A DNA stretch of 64,000 nucleotides, taken from assembly GCA_965224045.1 (NCBI GenBank), contig CBDCYD010000005.1, forward strand, positions 1 through 64,000, given 5' to 3'. Position 1 is the first letter of the stretch; each line of letters starts with the position of its first letter. This document shows, in pieces, positions 9,837-18,898 of this stretch. Source of the stretch: Tectiglobus sp965224045. GTDB lineage: Bacteria; Pseudomonadota; Alphaproteobacteria; Rhizobiales; Hyphomicrobiaceae. The notes under the pieces were generated by a model. That model saw only the letters and a program-made list of their open reading frames with translations, searched no databases and was not told the origin of the DNA. Both the position numbers and the translations under genes were made by a program.

Positions 9837-10070
9837 ATGAACCTGCCGCCACTCTTGAGATTTCTCGCCTGGCACGCCATCCAGGGAGCCGTCGTCGGCC
9901 TGATTGCCGGCATCGGCCTGGTGCTGACCAACATCGGTGGCCTCGGCGATCTGTTCGCCGGCAGCCAGCAACCGCTAACAGCTGGCTTCCTGTTCTTCTC
10001 CTTTTTCGCGCTGACGTTCGCCAGCCTTAAAATGGCAACGGCGATCATGCTGCTGCCTGATGAAGAGTAG
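9837..10070 (+). CDS. Small two-helix membrane protein
   Basis: A 77-residue hydrophobic protein with two predicted membrane segments (GAVVGLIAGIGLVLTNIGGL and GFLFFSFFALTFASLKMATA) separated by a short loop. It follows the DUF302 gene by 30 bp on the same strand; a GGAG lies upstream but at a long spacing (about 14 bases), so translation may depend on the upstream gene. Family unknown to me. The pairing suggests the two proteins are made together, one periplasmic and one in the inner membrane. Confidence 0.65.
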   Translation: MNLPPLLRFLAWHAIQGAVVGLIAGIGLVLTNIGGLGDLFAGSQQPLTAGFLFFSFFALTFASLKMATAIMLLPDEE

Positions 10071-10119
10071 TCTCCGGCCAGTCCGTCGAGCCGTTGCACC
10101 TTGACCTGGACGAAACTTG

Positions 10120-12060
10120 TCAAGGTGCAGCGTTGCCGACAAGCTCGGCGACGATTCCGTCATCGGCACGCACGTCGCGGCTTGATCCCTCGAAGTCGTG
10201 GCCTATCGGCTCGCAGGCTCCTCCGAGATGGCGCGCCAGAAACGCCTCGGTTATAGCGATGTAGGCCAACCGGTTCTCGGGCTTATGGAAACCGTGTCCT
10301 TCATCCGGATAGACAACGTAAGTTACGGGAATGTTCTTTTCCTGCATGGCCGCAACGATCTGGTCACTCTCGGCAACCTTGCAGCGCACGTCGTTGGCAC
10401 CGTGAAAGATCAGCATCGGTTTCGAAATGTTGCCCACCTTGTGGATCGGCGAACGTTCCGCCAGCAGTGCTCGGCCCTCGTCCGTGCGCGGATCTCCATA
10501 ACTGCGGTACATGAACTCTGCAAAGCCAGCCCAATAGGGCGGCATCGATTCGAGTAGCGTCTGCAGATTGGTGATGCCAACGACCGGAATTGCACAACAG
10601 AATACGTCGGGTGAGAACGTTGCTGCAACGAACGACGCATACCCACCGTAGGACCCGCCCGTGATCGCCACCTTTTCCCTTTCGGCAATGCCTTCGCGCA
10701 CGGCCCATTCGACCATATCGATCAGATCGTCGTGCATTTTTGCTGCATGCTGCTTTTCGCTTGCGGCAATGAAGTCCTTTCCGAACCCGGCCGATCCGCG
10801 ATAGTTGACCGAGAGTACGGCATAGCCGCGGTTCGCCAGCCATTGGTGGTCGCCGCGATACCCATACGTGTCGCGTGCCCATGGCCCGCCGTGCACCACC
10901 AGCACCATCGGCAGCGGCGCCCCTGGGCGATCACCATCGCAGTCCACGGGCAGCGTCAGATAAGACTGCAGTTCCAGTCCATCGCGCGCCTTCTCGACGA
11001 TCGCGTGCATTGGAGCCAGCTTATAGGGCTTGAGCTTCGGCCGTGCGCGAAACAACTCGTCCACGCTCTGACGATCTCGGTCGTAAAGATGAGTAACGGC
11101 CGGCTCCTCAGCCTTATGGGCCACAACGATCCACCTGCGATTGTCATCCGATTGGCTGGTGATCTCGATCTCAAAATCTGGCAGGCGCATCTCCAGGAAA
11201 TCGAAGTCCCGTTCGACCTGCAGCGTGCGATAGATCCACTCCTTTCGCGCACCGTGAATGCTGGCTGCCTCGACATCGAATGTGATGGGATGGATGAGTG
11301 CACCCGACACATCATAACGCGGGTGTTCGACAAGCAGACTTTCTTCCTCTGTTTCCCAGTCAAGCCAGCTCACGGCAAGCGTATTGCGGCCGACGCTCGA
11401 CCATTTGACGATACGCTTGTTGGTATAATCAAATGTCCCGAAGCCCGACGTGAGCTTATCTTCGAAGGGCACCTGGAACCATGGCTCATGGGCCGATCCA
11501 TCGATCCGCCAGTACTGTGTCCCGCCATCGTCTCCATTGCTCGAAGCAAATCTTGGGGCATAGTCCCAATCGACCTGCACCGCACTGAACCCCTGCGTGT
11601 TCTGCCAAACCAACGAGCGACGTCCGGTTTCGACGTCAATTTCATAGAGATCGTGCCAACGCTCATCGCGATCGTTGAGCATGACAATCAATTTGCCAGG
11701 CTTTGTCCGCGACCCGGCCTTCAAGCCCGCGCTTACGCCATCATAAGGCGTCAGGTCACGCAGGGATTTTGATGCCGGATCGACAACAAACAGATGGTGT
11801 TTTTCATCGCCCGTCTCGTCGTTCAGAAAAACCACGTAGCGGCCATCCGCTGACCACGTCTGCCAGCCGATCGGCCGCCCCGTAGTGCGTGTCAACGGTT
11901 CTGCATTGGCGATATCATCGCTCGGTGCAATCCAGACGTTCAGCACGTCGTCGACCGGCGCAATCCAGGTGAGCATCTGCCCGTCGGGTGACAGCTTTGC
12001 GCCGAATGCCGAGGGATTTTCAAATAGTGTTTTCCGTGGAATGAGCTCTCTGTCAGCCAT
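10120..12060 (-). CDS. S9 family serine peptidase (prolyl oligopeptidase type)
   Basis: Predicted cytoplasmic oligopeptidase or acylaminoacyl peptidase, 646 residues. The N-terminal two thirds form a beta-propeller (repeated strands such as PSAFGAKLSPDGQMLTW and WSADGRYVVFLND). The C-terminal alpha/beta-hydrolase domain carries the triad S470 (GGSYGGY), D557 (HGANDV) and H589 (DEGHGFH). No signal peptide is present. The start ATG at 12060 directly follows an in-frame GTG (12063), with AAGG upstream serving either. The gene stands alone between a convergent small membrane gene and a divergent TPR gene. Confidence 0.93.
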   Translation of the reverse strand: MADRELIPRKTLFENPSAFGAKLSPDGQMLTWIAPVDDVLNVWIAPSDDIANAEPLTRTTGRPIGWQTWSADGRYVVFLNDETGDEKHHLFVVDPASKSLRDLTPYDGVSAGLKAGSRTKPGKLIVMLNDRDERWHDLYEIDVETGRRSLVWQNTQGFSAVQVDWDYAPRFASSNGDDGGTQYWRIDGSAHEPWFQVPFEDKLTSGFGTFDYTNKRIVKWSSVGRNTLAVSWLDWETEEESLLVEHPRYDVSGALIHPITFDVEAASIHGARKEWIYRTLQVERDFDFLEMRLPDFEIEITSQSDDNRRWIVVAHKAEEPAVTHLYDRDRQSVDELFRARPKLKPYKLAPMHAIVEKARDGLELQSYLTLPVDCDGDRPGAPLPMVLVVHGGPWARDTYGYRGDHQWLANRGYAVLSVNYRGSAGFGKDFIAASEKQHAAKMHDDLIDMVEWAVREGIAEREKVAITGGSYGGYASFVAATFSPDVFCCAIPVVGITNLQTLLESMPPYWAGFAEFMYRSYGDPRTDEGRALLAERSPIHKVGNISKPMLIFHGANDVRCKVAESDQIVAAMQEKNIPVTYVVYPDEGHGFHKPENRLAYIAITEAFLARHLGGACEPIGHDFEGSSRDVRADDGIVAELVGNAAP

Positions 12061-12148
12061 CACAACTCAGCCTTTCGCAAGCAGCCGCAGGATTCGATAG
12101 GATGACGACTTGCTACAAAGGAAGCATCTTTAAAAGTATGACTTTTCC

Positions 12149-12763
12149 ATGAAGTACCTCCTCCTGCTCGCCATCGCGACCACTTTCACGCCCGGCCGTG
12201 CAAGAGCCGACGTATACGCCGATTGCAACCAGTCTTTCGACGTCGGGCGGCGCGTTGCCGGTTGCACGGCAATTCTCGTGCGCGGTGATCGCGAAAGCCC
12301 GCAGAATCGGCGCATCGCCTATGTCAATCGCGGCAATGCCTTTGAGAGGCAGGGCGACCTGGTACGCGCGCTGTCAGACTTTTCCGGGGCAATTGCCATC
12401 GCACCGGACCATGCAACGGCCTATTTCAATCGTGGCCTGGTTTTCCGCCGGCTTGGCCAATACGATGATGCAGTTGCCGACTTCACACAGGCGATCAAGC
12501 ACGACCCTCGTGACCCACAGGGCTATTTCATGCGCGGCGTGGTTGCGATGCTCCAGGGTCGAACCGCCGCCGCCGTAGCCGATATGTCGAAGGCCATCGC
12601 GTTGCACCCGTCATTTGCTGAAGCCTTCTATGTACGCGGCCTCATGCATGAGCGATCTGGCCGACGCAAACCGGCACAGGCAGACTACCGTTCGGCATTA
12701 CGAATCAAGCCGGATCATGTCCAGGCCGCGTTACGACTGCGCAGGCTAAGGTCAGAGTTTTGA
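12149..12763 (+). CDS. Secreted TPR-repeat protein
   Basis: A 204-residue protein with an N-terminal signal peptide (MKYLLLLAIATTFTPGRARA) followed by three to four tetratricopeptide repeats (for example AYVNRGNAFERQGDLVRALS, AYFNRGLVFRRLGQYDDAVA, AFYVRGLMHERSGRRKPAQA). These repeats form a protein-binding superhelix, so a periplasmic scaffold or adaptor role is likely, partner unknown. It is divergent from the S9 peptidase gene across 88 bp and converges on hrpB with only 10 bp between the stops. Confidence 0.85.
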   Translation: MKYLLLLAIATTFTPGRARADVYADCNQSFDVGRRVAGCTAILVRGDRESPQNRRIAYVNRGNAFERQGDLVRALSDFSGAIAIAPDHATAYFNRGLVFRRLGQYDDAVADFTQAIKHDPRDPQGYFMRGVVAMLQGRTAAAVADMSKAIALHPSFAEAFYVRGLMHERSGRRKPAQADYRSALRIKPDHVQAALRLRRLRSEF

Positions 12764-12773
12764 GCGACGGCGG

Positions 12774-15266
12774 TTACGGCCGCCCTTTCGCTCGTCGGGT
12801 CGGTTCGGCATTCGCGGGATCGTCGGGCCAGACGTGCTTGGGATAGCGCCCTTTCATCTCGGCTTTGACGTCACGCCACGAACCAACCCAGAATGCTGGC
12901 AGATCGCGTGTCACCTGGATCGGGCGCTGCGCCGGCGACAACAAGGTCAACGTCAATGCCAACCGCCCGCCGGCGATCGTCGGATGCGCGTTGAGGCCGT
13001 AAAGCTCCTGCACCCTGACAGCGACGGAAGGTGCGTGTTCGCCTTCATAATCGATCGCAATCCGGCTTCCGGTCGGCGCCACGAAGTGCGTCGGCGCCTG
13101 CGCATCGAGCCGCTGGCGCAACTCCCACGGCACCAGAACATCGAGCGCGTTGCCAAGATCATTGGCCGTGATCTCGTCTAAGCTCGCCTTGCCGACCAAG
13201 AACGGCGCAAGCCAATTCTCCGAGTCACGCCGCAATCTTGCATCGCTCAAGTCCGGCCAATCCGGATCGCCATCCCGTAGGAAGTTGACGCGCGCAACGA
13301 ACTGCCGCTGAACCTTGCTCCATGGCAACGCCATCAACCCGAAGTGGTCTACGATGCCACGCACAAGTTCTGAGGCAGTAGCCGTATCGCGAACAATCTT
13401 TACTGGGTCCTGTCGCAATACGATTGCGCCAAGTCGTCGGGTCCGGCGTGCTCGCACCGCCTTCGCGTTGCCATCGAACTGAACCTCCTCGTCGTCCTTG
13501 ATGCGCTTACCTGCAATGACGTCGAGCTCTTCCACGTCAAGTCGGGCTGCTGCCAGGATCCTGGCGCCCGCCGCTGCGCCCTGTAGTGCGGCCACGACTA
13601 GAAGTTCGGCACTGCTCAGCGGATCTAATGGGTCGAGTACGGCACCACGTCCACTAGCCATCAGCAAGCGCCCATCACTGCCACGCCGTTTCGCAATGCG
13701 GTCCGGGAACGCAATAGCGAGCAGGCCGCCAACGCTGCGCTGGGTTGCCGGGTGCATCTCGTCTTTGCCTACGAGACGCTGTGCAGTTTTTGCCCACCGC
13801 TCCGCAAGCTCCCGCAACCGGCGCGCGCGCAGCGAGCGATCAACGTCAAACCGCCGCATGCGCTCTTCCAGGTCAACACCACGCCCGCCGATCCCGCGCT
13901 CGACGAGAAGCACTGCGAGCCGCGCGGCAACATCGCCCTGACTTGAGCGCGCGCCATCGAGCACCATCGCGGCCAGATGCGGCGGCATTGCCAGGTCTCT
14001 GAGCGCGCGTCCGCGCTCGGAAAGGCGGCCGCCGGTGTCGAGTGCTCCAAGTTCCTTGAGCGCGGCACGCGCCGACGCCAAAGCACCTTCGGGCGGCGGG
14101 TCGAGCCACGTGAGATCATAGGGATCGACCACTCCCCATGCTGCACAGTCGAGCAGCAGGCCACACAGATCCGCCGCCAGGATTTCCGGTGTTTCGTATG
14201 GCCGCAGCCCCTGCGTCTCCGGTTCGTGCCAAAGCCGATAACAGACCCCGGGCTCGGTCCGCCCGGCACGACCGCGCCGTTGATCAACGCTGGCGCGAGA
14301 GGCCCGCACCGTCTCGAGCCTGGTGATCCGCGCCCCGGCATCGAACCGCGGCACCCGGGCGAACCCCGCATCGATGACGATTCGCACGCCTTCGATCGTC
14401 AACGATGTCTCCGCGATCGCGCTTGCGAGCACGACTTTCCGCCGACCCTCCGGCGCCGCACGTAGTGCACGATCCTGCGCCTTGAGTTCCAGGGCTCCGT
14501 AGAGCGGCACAACATCAATCGGCCGGTCGCCGAGTGTCTCCCGAAGCATCTCGTTGACACGTTCGATCTCACGCTGTCCCGGCACGAAGACGAGGATCGA
14601 GCCCGGCTCCTCGGTGAGTGCCTTGCCGATCGCTCTCGCCACCGCGCGCTCGATCCCACCATCATCCGGCCGACCAAGATAGTGTGTTTCGACGGCAAAT
14701 GCCCGCCCCAAGCTCTCGATGGAAGGCGCATCACGTAGAATGCCGGAAACGCGCACCCCACCGAGCGTGGCTGACATGACCAGGAGACGCAGGTCCTCAC
14801 GCAGGCCCGATTGCGCATCGAGTGCCAGGGCCAGGCCCAGATCGCCATCGAGCGAACGCTCGTGAAACTCATCGAAGATCACGGCGCCGACGCCTTCCAG
14901 CGCCGGATCGTCTATGATCATTCGTGTAAAAACGCCTTCGGTCACGACCTCGATCCGCGTCGTCGGCCCGACCTTTGTCGCGAGCCTGGCGCGCACGCCG
15001 ACCGTTTCGCCAACCCGTTCGCCGAGGATGTCGGCCATTCGGCTTGCAGCGGCGCGCGCGGCCAGCCGTCGTGGCTCGAGCATCAGAATACGGCGCCCGG
15101 CAAGCCACTGCGCCCCGAGCAGCGCAAGCGGTACGATCGTCGTCTTTCCGGCACCAGGCGGGGCGGTGAGAACGGCCCGCGTTTGAAGCTCCAGCGCCGT
15201 GGCGAGAGGGCCGAGAACATCGTTGATCGGCAGCGCACTGGCAGTAGCTTGGGTTCGCAGGTCCAT
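12774..15266 (-). CDS. hrpB: ATP-dependent RNA helicase HrpB
   Basis: DEAH-like superfamily 2 helicase of about 830 residues. Walker A GAGKTT is at 38-43, motif II is DEFH (about 132-135), motif III is SAT, and motif VI appears in the QRRGRAGR stretch. The C-terminal HrpB-specific region is present to the end, so the gene is full length. Bacterial HrpB has a poorly defined role in RNA metabolism. The start at ATG 15266 has GGGA just upstream; ATG 15302 would add 12 residues. It lies head to tail with the large membrane protein gene upstream. Confidence 0.95.
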   Translation of the reverse strand: MDLRTQATASALPINDVLGPLATALELQTRAVLTAPPGAGKTTIVPLALLGAQWLAGRRILMLEPRRLAARAAASRMADILGERVGETVGVRARLATKVGPTTRIEVVTEGVFTRMIIDDPALEGVGAVIFDEFHERSLDGDLGLALALDAQSGLREDLRLLVMSATLGGVRVSGILRDAPSIESLGRAFAVETHYLGRPDDGGIERAVARAIGKALTEEPGSILVFVPGQREIERVNEMLRETLGDRPIDVVPLYGALELKAQDRALRAAPEGRRKVVLASAIAETSLTIEGVRIVIDAGFARVPRFDAGARITRLETVRASRASVDQRRGRAGRTEPGVCYRLWHEPETQGLRPYETPEILAADLCGLLLDCAAWGVVDPYDLTWLDPPPEGALASARAALKELGALDTGGRLSERGRALRDLAMPPHLAAMVLDGARSSQGDVAARLAVLLVERGIGGRGVDLEERMRRFDVDRSLRARRLRELAERWAKTAQRLVGKDEMHPATQRSVGGLLAIAFPDRIAKRRGSDGRLLMASGRGAVLDPLDPLSSAELLVVAALQGAAAGARILAAARLDVEELDVIAGKRIKDDEEVQFDGNAKAVRARRTRRLGAIVLRQDPVKIVRDTATASELVRGIVDHFGLMALPWSKVQRQFVARVNFLRDGDPDWPDLSDARLRRDSENWLAPFLVGKASLDEITANDLGNALDVLVPWELRQRLDAQAPTHFVAPTGSRIAIDYEGEHAPSVAVRVQELYGLNAHPTIAGGRLALTLTLLSPAQRPIQVTRDLPAFWVGSWRDVKAEMKGRYPKHVWPDDPANAEPTRRAKGRP

Positions 15267-15364
15267 GGCGTCCCACGTGGCGCGCATTGCAGCCGCGGTC
15301 AAGCGGGTTCTGCAAGGTTTCGCGGCCGGCCGTCATTTGCCACGAAGCCAGGCCCGTTGCGCAG

Positions 15365-17674
15365 TCAGACCACGTTTTCGGTTGCTGCAGCACGCAGTGC
15401 CGTGGCCACGTCTTCAACCGTGGTTCCGCCACTCGGCTCGAGGAACGTACTGAGTTTCTGCGCTGCCTCCTGGATCGCCTCCGTTCGACGTTCGGCCCCG
15501 GCCGGTGCACCATCACCCAGCATCCGGCTCAGGTCATCGCGGACGACATCGAGAACCTTGTAGGTGACCGCCGCTGTTTGCAGGTCCGTCGTCGGGATCT
15601 GACTGAGTGGGTAGTCTGTCGTCTTATCCGCGATCCAGGCCTGGGTCGTACCTTCGCTCGCCCTGAGCACATGCTGCGCAACTTCCGCCCTGCGGTTTGC
15701 CACGTGATGACCGATCGACGGCCATGCCGCATAGACGTCTTTCAGCGCATCGTTCAAGGCACGTTGGCCGGACGCGATCTTTTCGATCACGGGGATCGCC
15801 GCCTCATCTATGCCGGCACCCGAGCACAGGCTTGCGACATATAACTTGCGCGATTCGGGCGGAGGCAGAAGCGGCACGTTCTTGCCCGAAGCATCCACTG
15901 TCTGCTGTGCGCCAACCTGTTCCAGTTCCTCGCCTGGGTCGTTGAGAACGGCCAGCAGCGGCGTCAGGCCCTCACGATCGACCAGCTTGAAGATCTCGAC
16001 GTCCGAGCGCGCCATTTCGCTCCAAAACGCGATTTCGAGCGCACGTTCGGCTTTCGACAACAAACCATGATTGCGCTGCCGCTTGCGCTGCTTGGCCGTT
16101 TCGCCGTCACCCTGGGTCTCGTGCCACTTCTCACGGTAGGGCGTGAGATCCGTATAACTGCCACGCTCCTCGTCGCGGCCAAGCGCTTTAAGTTCGTTGG
16201 CGCTGAGCACGCGCACAAGACCAAGATCCCCGAGCACTCCTGCCAACTGGTTCATCGCGAGCGCACGCTCTTGTTCGCCGGGCTTACCGGTATCGCAGCT
16301 GTAGACGTTCGGAATAACGAAATAGGACACCGACTTGTGGTGCAGGAAGTGCTGGCGCACCCACTCCCAGCTTGCATCGGGAGCGCGCTTGATCGCAGTG
16401 CGAATGGCATCGACGATCTGGCGCTTCAAGGGACCGGGCAGTTGCCGGCTAGGCGGCGTCTGCGGCGGATTGAGCGCGGTCAGAACGAACAGGCCGATAT
16501 CGATGCCGAGCGTCGCTAAGAACGCGATCAGATCGCGGCCCGAAATCGCTGTGCCATCAGATGTCGACGCACTACTTTTGCCGCTGACGATGTAGCTCAC
16601 GAGGCCGGACGAAAAACTGCCGATGTTCGACCACAGGTTCTTGACGGCATTGGCGACGCCCGCCGGGCCTTCGCTGAAGGCGGCTTCGCGCAGGTTCAGC
16701 ACCGCCGGTTGCGATGCCTGATCGGCGGCCTGGCGCAAGCGCTGCGCCAGCGTCGGATCATAACAGGAGAATCCCTGCTCGCCCGGCTTCACGGAAACCG
16801 CTTCGGCCAGGGCGCGCATTTCCGACGCCGTCGATTGTCCGAGCTGGTTGCTGCGCGCCGCGATGTTGCGCGCGCTGCCGCGAATGGTGCGCGCCATTCC
16901 CTCGAAGCTTTGCTGGCGTTCGGCAACCGTCGCCCCTTCGAGCGACGACACCGCCGTCTGCAGCCTCTTGAGATCAGCCTGGACGGGATCGAGCCACGAC
17001 GTCTTGACGCTGTCACGCAATGAGCTGATCGAGTCTCGCACGCTGCGCCGGGCATTGTAGAGCGGCCCCCGCCCCGCACCGGAAGACTTCCCGCAACTGC
17101 CGCCGCTTGATTCTTCCCGCGCCATTTGCCCGTCGGACCACTGCACGACGCTGTCGAGTTGGACCTTGACCGCCTCCAGTCGCGCTGCCACCACGGCACC
17201 GGCATCGCGGGCATCCTCCTGCAAACCGGAAAGCCCCTGTCGGGTTGCCTCTTCGCCGGCAATCAGGCTCCACCAGAAGCCGTAGCCGAATCCGATCGAC
17301 CACAACGCGAGGAACAGATAGAGCGGCAAGGTCAGAAACCTGTCGCGTAGCCGGCGCCCATAGGCAAACGATTCCCGCAGGGCGAGCCACATCAGGAACG
17401 TCAGCGCAAAAACGATCGCGATCACGAGCAAACTGTTTGAAACCGACAACCCGCCGACGATCTCGCGCCCTTGCGCTGCCGCCGGCGACGTCGACACGCC
17501 GACGATGAAATCGTTCATCCCGCTCCAGGTTGCATAGCCCGAAATCGCAAGCAACATCAGCGAGGCGAGGCCGATAAGCGCGTTGCGGCCGAACAGGTAG
17601 TCGATGACCCGGCCGATCAGCGACGGAGCATGAATTCCCCCACCCGTGCCACGTGCCTCCGCTACGCCGGCCAT
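15365..17674 (-). CDS. Large membrane protein with long cytoplasmic or periplasmic domains, unknown
   Basis: A 769-residue protein I cannot assign to a family. It has three membrane segments near the N-terminus (about 31-51, 79-100, 113-139) and one in the middle (about 381-402). Between the third and fourth lies a 240-residue helical region rich in heptads (coiled-coil-like, for example 160-178 and 230-265). The C-terminal 365 residues are predicted soluble and helical, with no enzyme motif visible. An isolated glycine/serine stretch with two cysteines (about 189-200 and later C304) could form a loop. It lies 98 bp upstream of hrpB on the same strand. Confidence 0.8.
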   Translation of the reverse strand: MAGVAEARGTGGGIHAPSLIGRVIDYLFGRNALIGLASLMLLAISGYATWSGMNDFIVGVSTSPAAAQGREIVGGLSVSNSLLVIAIVFALTFLMWLALRESFAYGRRLRDRFLTLPLYLFLALWSIGFGYGFWWSLIAGEEATRQGLSGLQEDARDAGAVVAARLEAVKVQLDSVVQWSDGQMAREESSGGSCGKSSGAGRGPLYNARRSVRDSISSLRDSVKTSWLDPVQADLKRLQTAVSSLEGATVAERQQSFEGMARTIRGSARNIAARSNQLGQSTASEMRALAEAVSVKPGEQGFSCYDPTLAQRLRQAADQASQPAVLNLREAAFSEGPAGVANAVKNLWSNIGSFSSGLVSYIVSGKSSASTSDGTAISGRDLIAFLATLGIDIGLFVLTALNPPQTPPSRQLPGPLKRQIVDAIRTAIKRAPDASWEWVRQHFLHHKSVSYFVIPNVYSCDTGKPGEQERALAMNQLAGVLGDLGLVRVLSANELKALGRDEERGSYTDLTPYREKWHETQGDGETAKQRKRQRNHGLLSKAERALEIAFWSEMARSDVEIFKLVDREGLTPLLAVLNDPGEELEQVGAQQTVDASGKNVPLLPPPESRKLYVASLCSGAGIDEAAIPVIEKIASGQRALNDALKDVYAAWPSIGHHVANRRAEVAQHVLRASEGTTQAWIADKTTDYPLSQIPTTDLQTAAVTYKVLDVVRDDLSRMLGDGAPAGAERRTEAIQEAAQKLSTFLEPSGGTTVEDVATALRAAATENVV

Positions 17675-17952
17675 ACCATACCTCCCTCACGCATACCGAG
17701 CCCTTCTAGCGCATTAACCGAAAAATGTGCCGGAGTCGCCTGTTTTCCACGGTGTTTGCGCGAGAACACTAACGCCGTTTCATTGCAGCCACGGGCTTGT
17801 GGCCTGTTCAGATGACCAACATGGCTCACACCATGGTGAGTCGCTTTGACTGGACAATCCAGGCGTTGCACCGCCTTCTAGAGTCGTGGCACCAGGGTCC
17901 TGAATCTGTACGCACGTGCCGGCCCGCGGCGCGGACATGAAAGCAGAACTTT

Positions 17953-18543
17953 ATGGCAAAGCATTCCTCCCGCGATATCATCCAGACCTGCCTTTTTGTG
18001 ATACTTCCAGCCGTGCCGGTCATGGCCTTGATTGCCGTTGCCATGCCCAAACAATGCACGGCTGAACAACGCAAAGTCGCTTATGGACTGAAATCTGACA
18101 TTGCCCTTGCTGAAAAGCTCTGGACGGCGCTGCGTAAACGCGGCGTTGTCGGACGCGATCGCATCAATGTTCATGCCTTCTCGGGCAAGCCACCCCACGG
18201 CACGATCCAGCAGGTCTATGCAACCACCGTTAGGATCGGCGATCATCGAGGCCGCATCATCGTCAAGGCCAACCACACAAAGAAGGGCGCCACCGTCCGG
18301 AAAGTCTACGACGAGCCCAATAAATACCTTTCAAGCTACACGGTCATGTTCGCCAATGCTCCGGGCTACGACCCCGACAACAATAATTGGTTCTGGGCGC
18401 GCTATTGGACCAATGGCAAGATCACGCGCACGCCAGAAGGCGTCGCGGTCGCCGGCCGCATTGGCAAAATTGCCAAGGTCGGCTGCATAGGCTGTCACCG
18501 CAAACTCGGCGGCAAGGACCTTGAAGCCCTGACATCCCGCTAG
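17953..18543 (+). CDS. Cytochrome P460 family c-type haem protein
   Basis: Predicted periplasmic haem protein of 196 residues. A signal or membrane anchor occupies about residues 9-31. The C-terminus carries one haem-attachment motif, CIGCH (178-182), preceded by the aromatic-rich segment NNNWFWARYWTNGKI typical of cytochrome P460. Several lysines precede the motif; in known P460 proteins one lysine crosslinks to the haem, but I cannot tell which would do so here. Family members oxidise hydroxylamine or bind NO. It stands alone, with no hao-type or nitrification genes nearby. Confidence 0.75.
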   Translation: MAKHSSRDIIQTCLFVILPAVPVMALIAVAMPKQCTAEQRKVAYGLKSDIALAEKLWTALRKRGVVGRDRINVHAFSGKPPHGTIQQVYATTVRIGDHRGRIIVKANHTKKGATVRKVYDEPNKYLSSYTVMFANAPGYDPDNNNWFWARYWTNGKITRTPEGVAVAGRIGKIAKVGCIGCHRKLGGKDLEALTSR

Positions 18544-18553
18544 TGTTCCGATC

Positions 18554-18598
18554 CTGACATTTGCTATCCCGTGCGGCGATGTCGAGAGCAAATATCAG
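18554..18598 (+). terminator. Hairpin after the P460 gene, possible terminator
   Basis: Inverted repeat with arms CTGACATTTGCT and AGCAAATATCAG (11 of 12 pairs match) around a 21-base loop, beginning 10 bp after the stop codon. There is no T-run after it, so intrinsic termination is uncertain; it may instead protect the 3' end. Confidence 0.4.
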
Positions 18599-18643
18599 AA
18601 CCATAAGAAGCACGAGCAAGCCCATGTTTCTCGCGTAGCTTTT

Positions 18644-18698
18644 GCACCTGACGTTTGGTCGAGAGCCTACCCGGACACAGGCATCTTACGTCAGGTGC
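18644..18698. repeat. Perfect 11 bp inverted repeat
   Basis: Arms GCACCTGACGT (18644-18654) and ACGTCAGGTGC (18688-18698) flank a 33-base spacer. It could be an RNA hairpin or a bipartite protein site. No other copy was noticed in the window. Confidence 0.55.
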
Positions 18699-18898
18699 GC
18701 TACACTAGGCGGTATCCGCGCCGCCAGGATAATTTCCCTCGATACGATTGCATCTTACCGCCGGTGCCCGGCGCAACGTTTCCGCCGAGCCAAACATCTT
18801 ATCGGGTGCGTCAGACCAGGCTCGGCGCTATCCTGCCGCAGTCACAGCAAGCCTAACGCTTTCAGATCATCCGACACATTCGACCAGGAAGCCCGTCC

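Larger units (their letters stand above)
18544..18898. other. Intergenic region with two inverted repeats
   Basis: A 355 bp gap between the P460 gene and the threonine aldolase gene. It holds no credible gene. It contains two separate hairpin-forming inverted repeats (listed below) and a third short palindrome GCGGTATCCGC near 18713. The aldolase promoter must lie in its right half but is not obvious. Confidence 0.6.

Noticed and set aside
10732..11772. A 346-codon plus-strand frame inside the S9 peptidase gene
   Set aside because: Composition and lack of motifs mark it as antisense to a well-supported gene.
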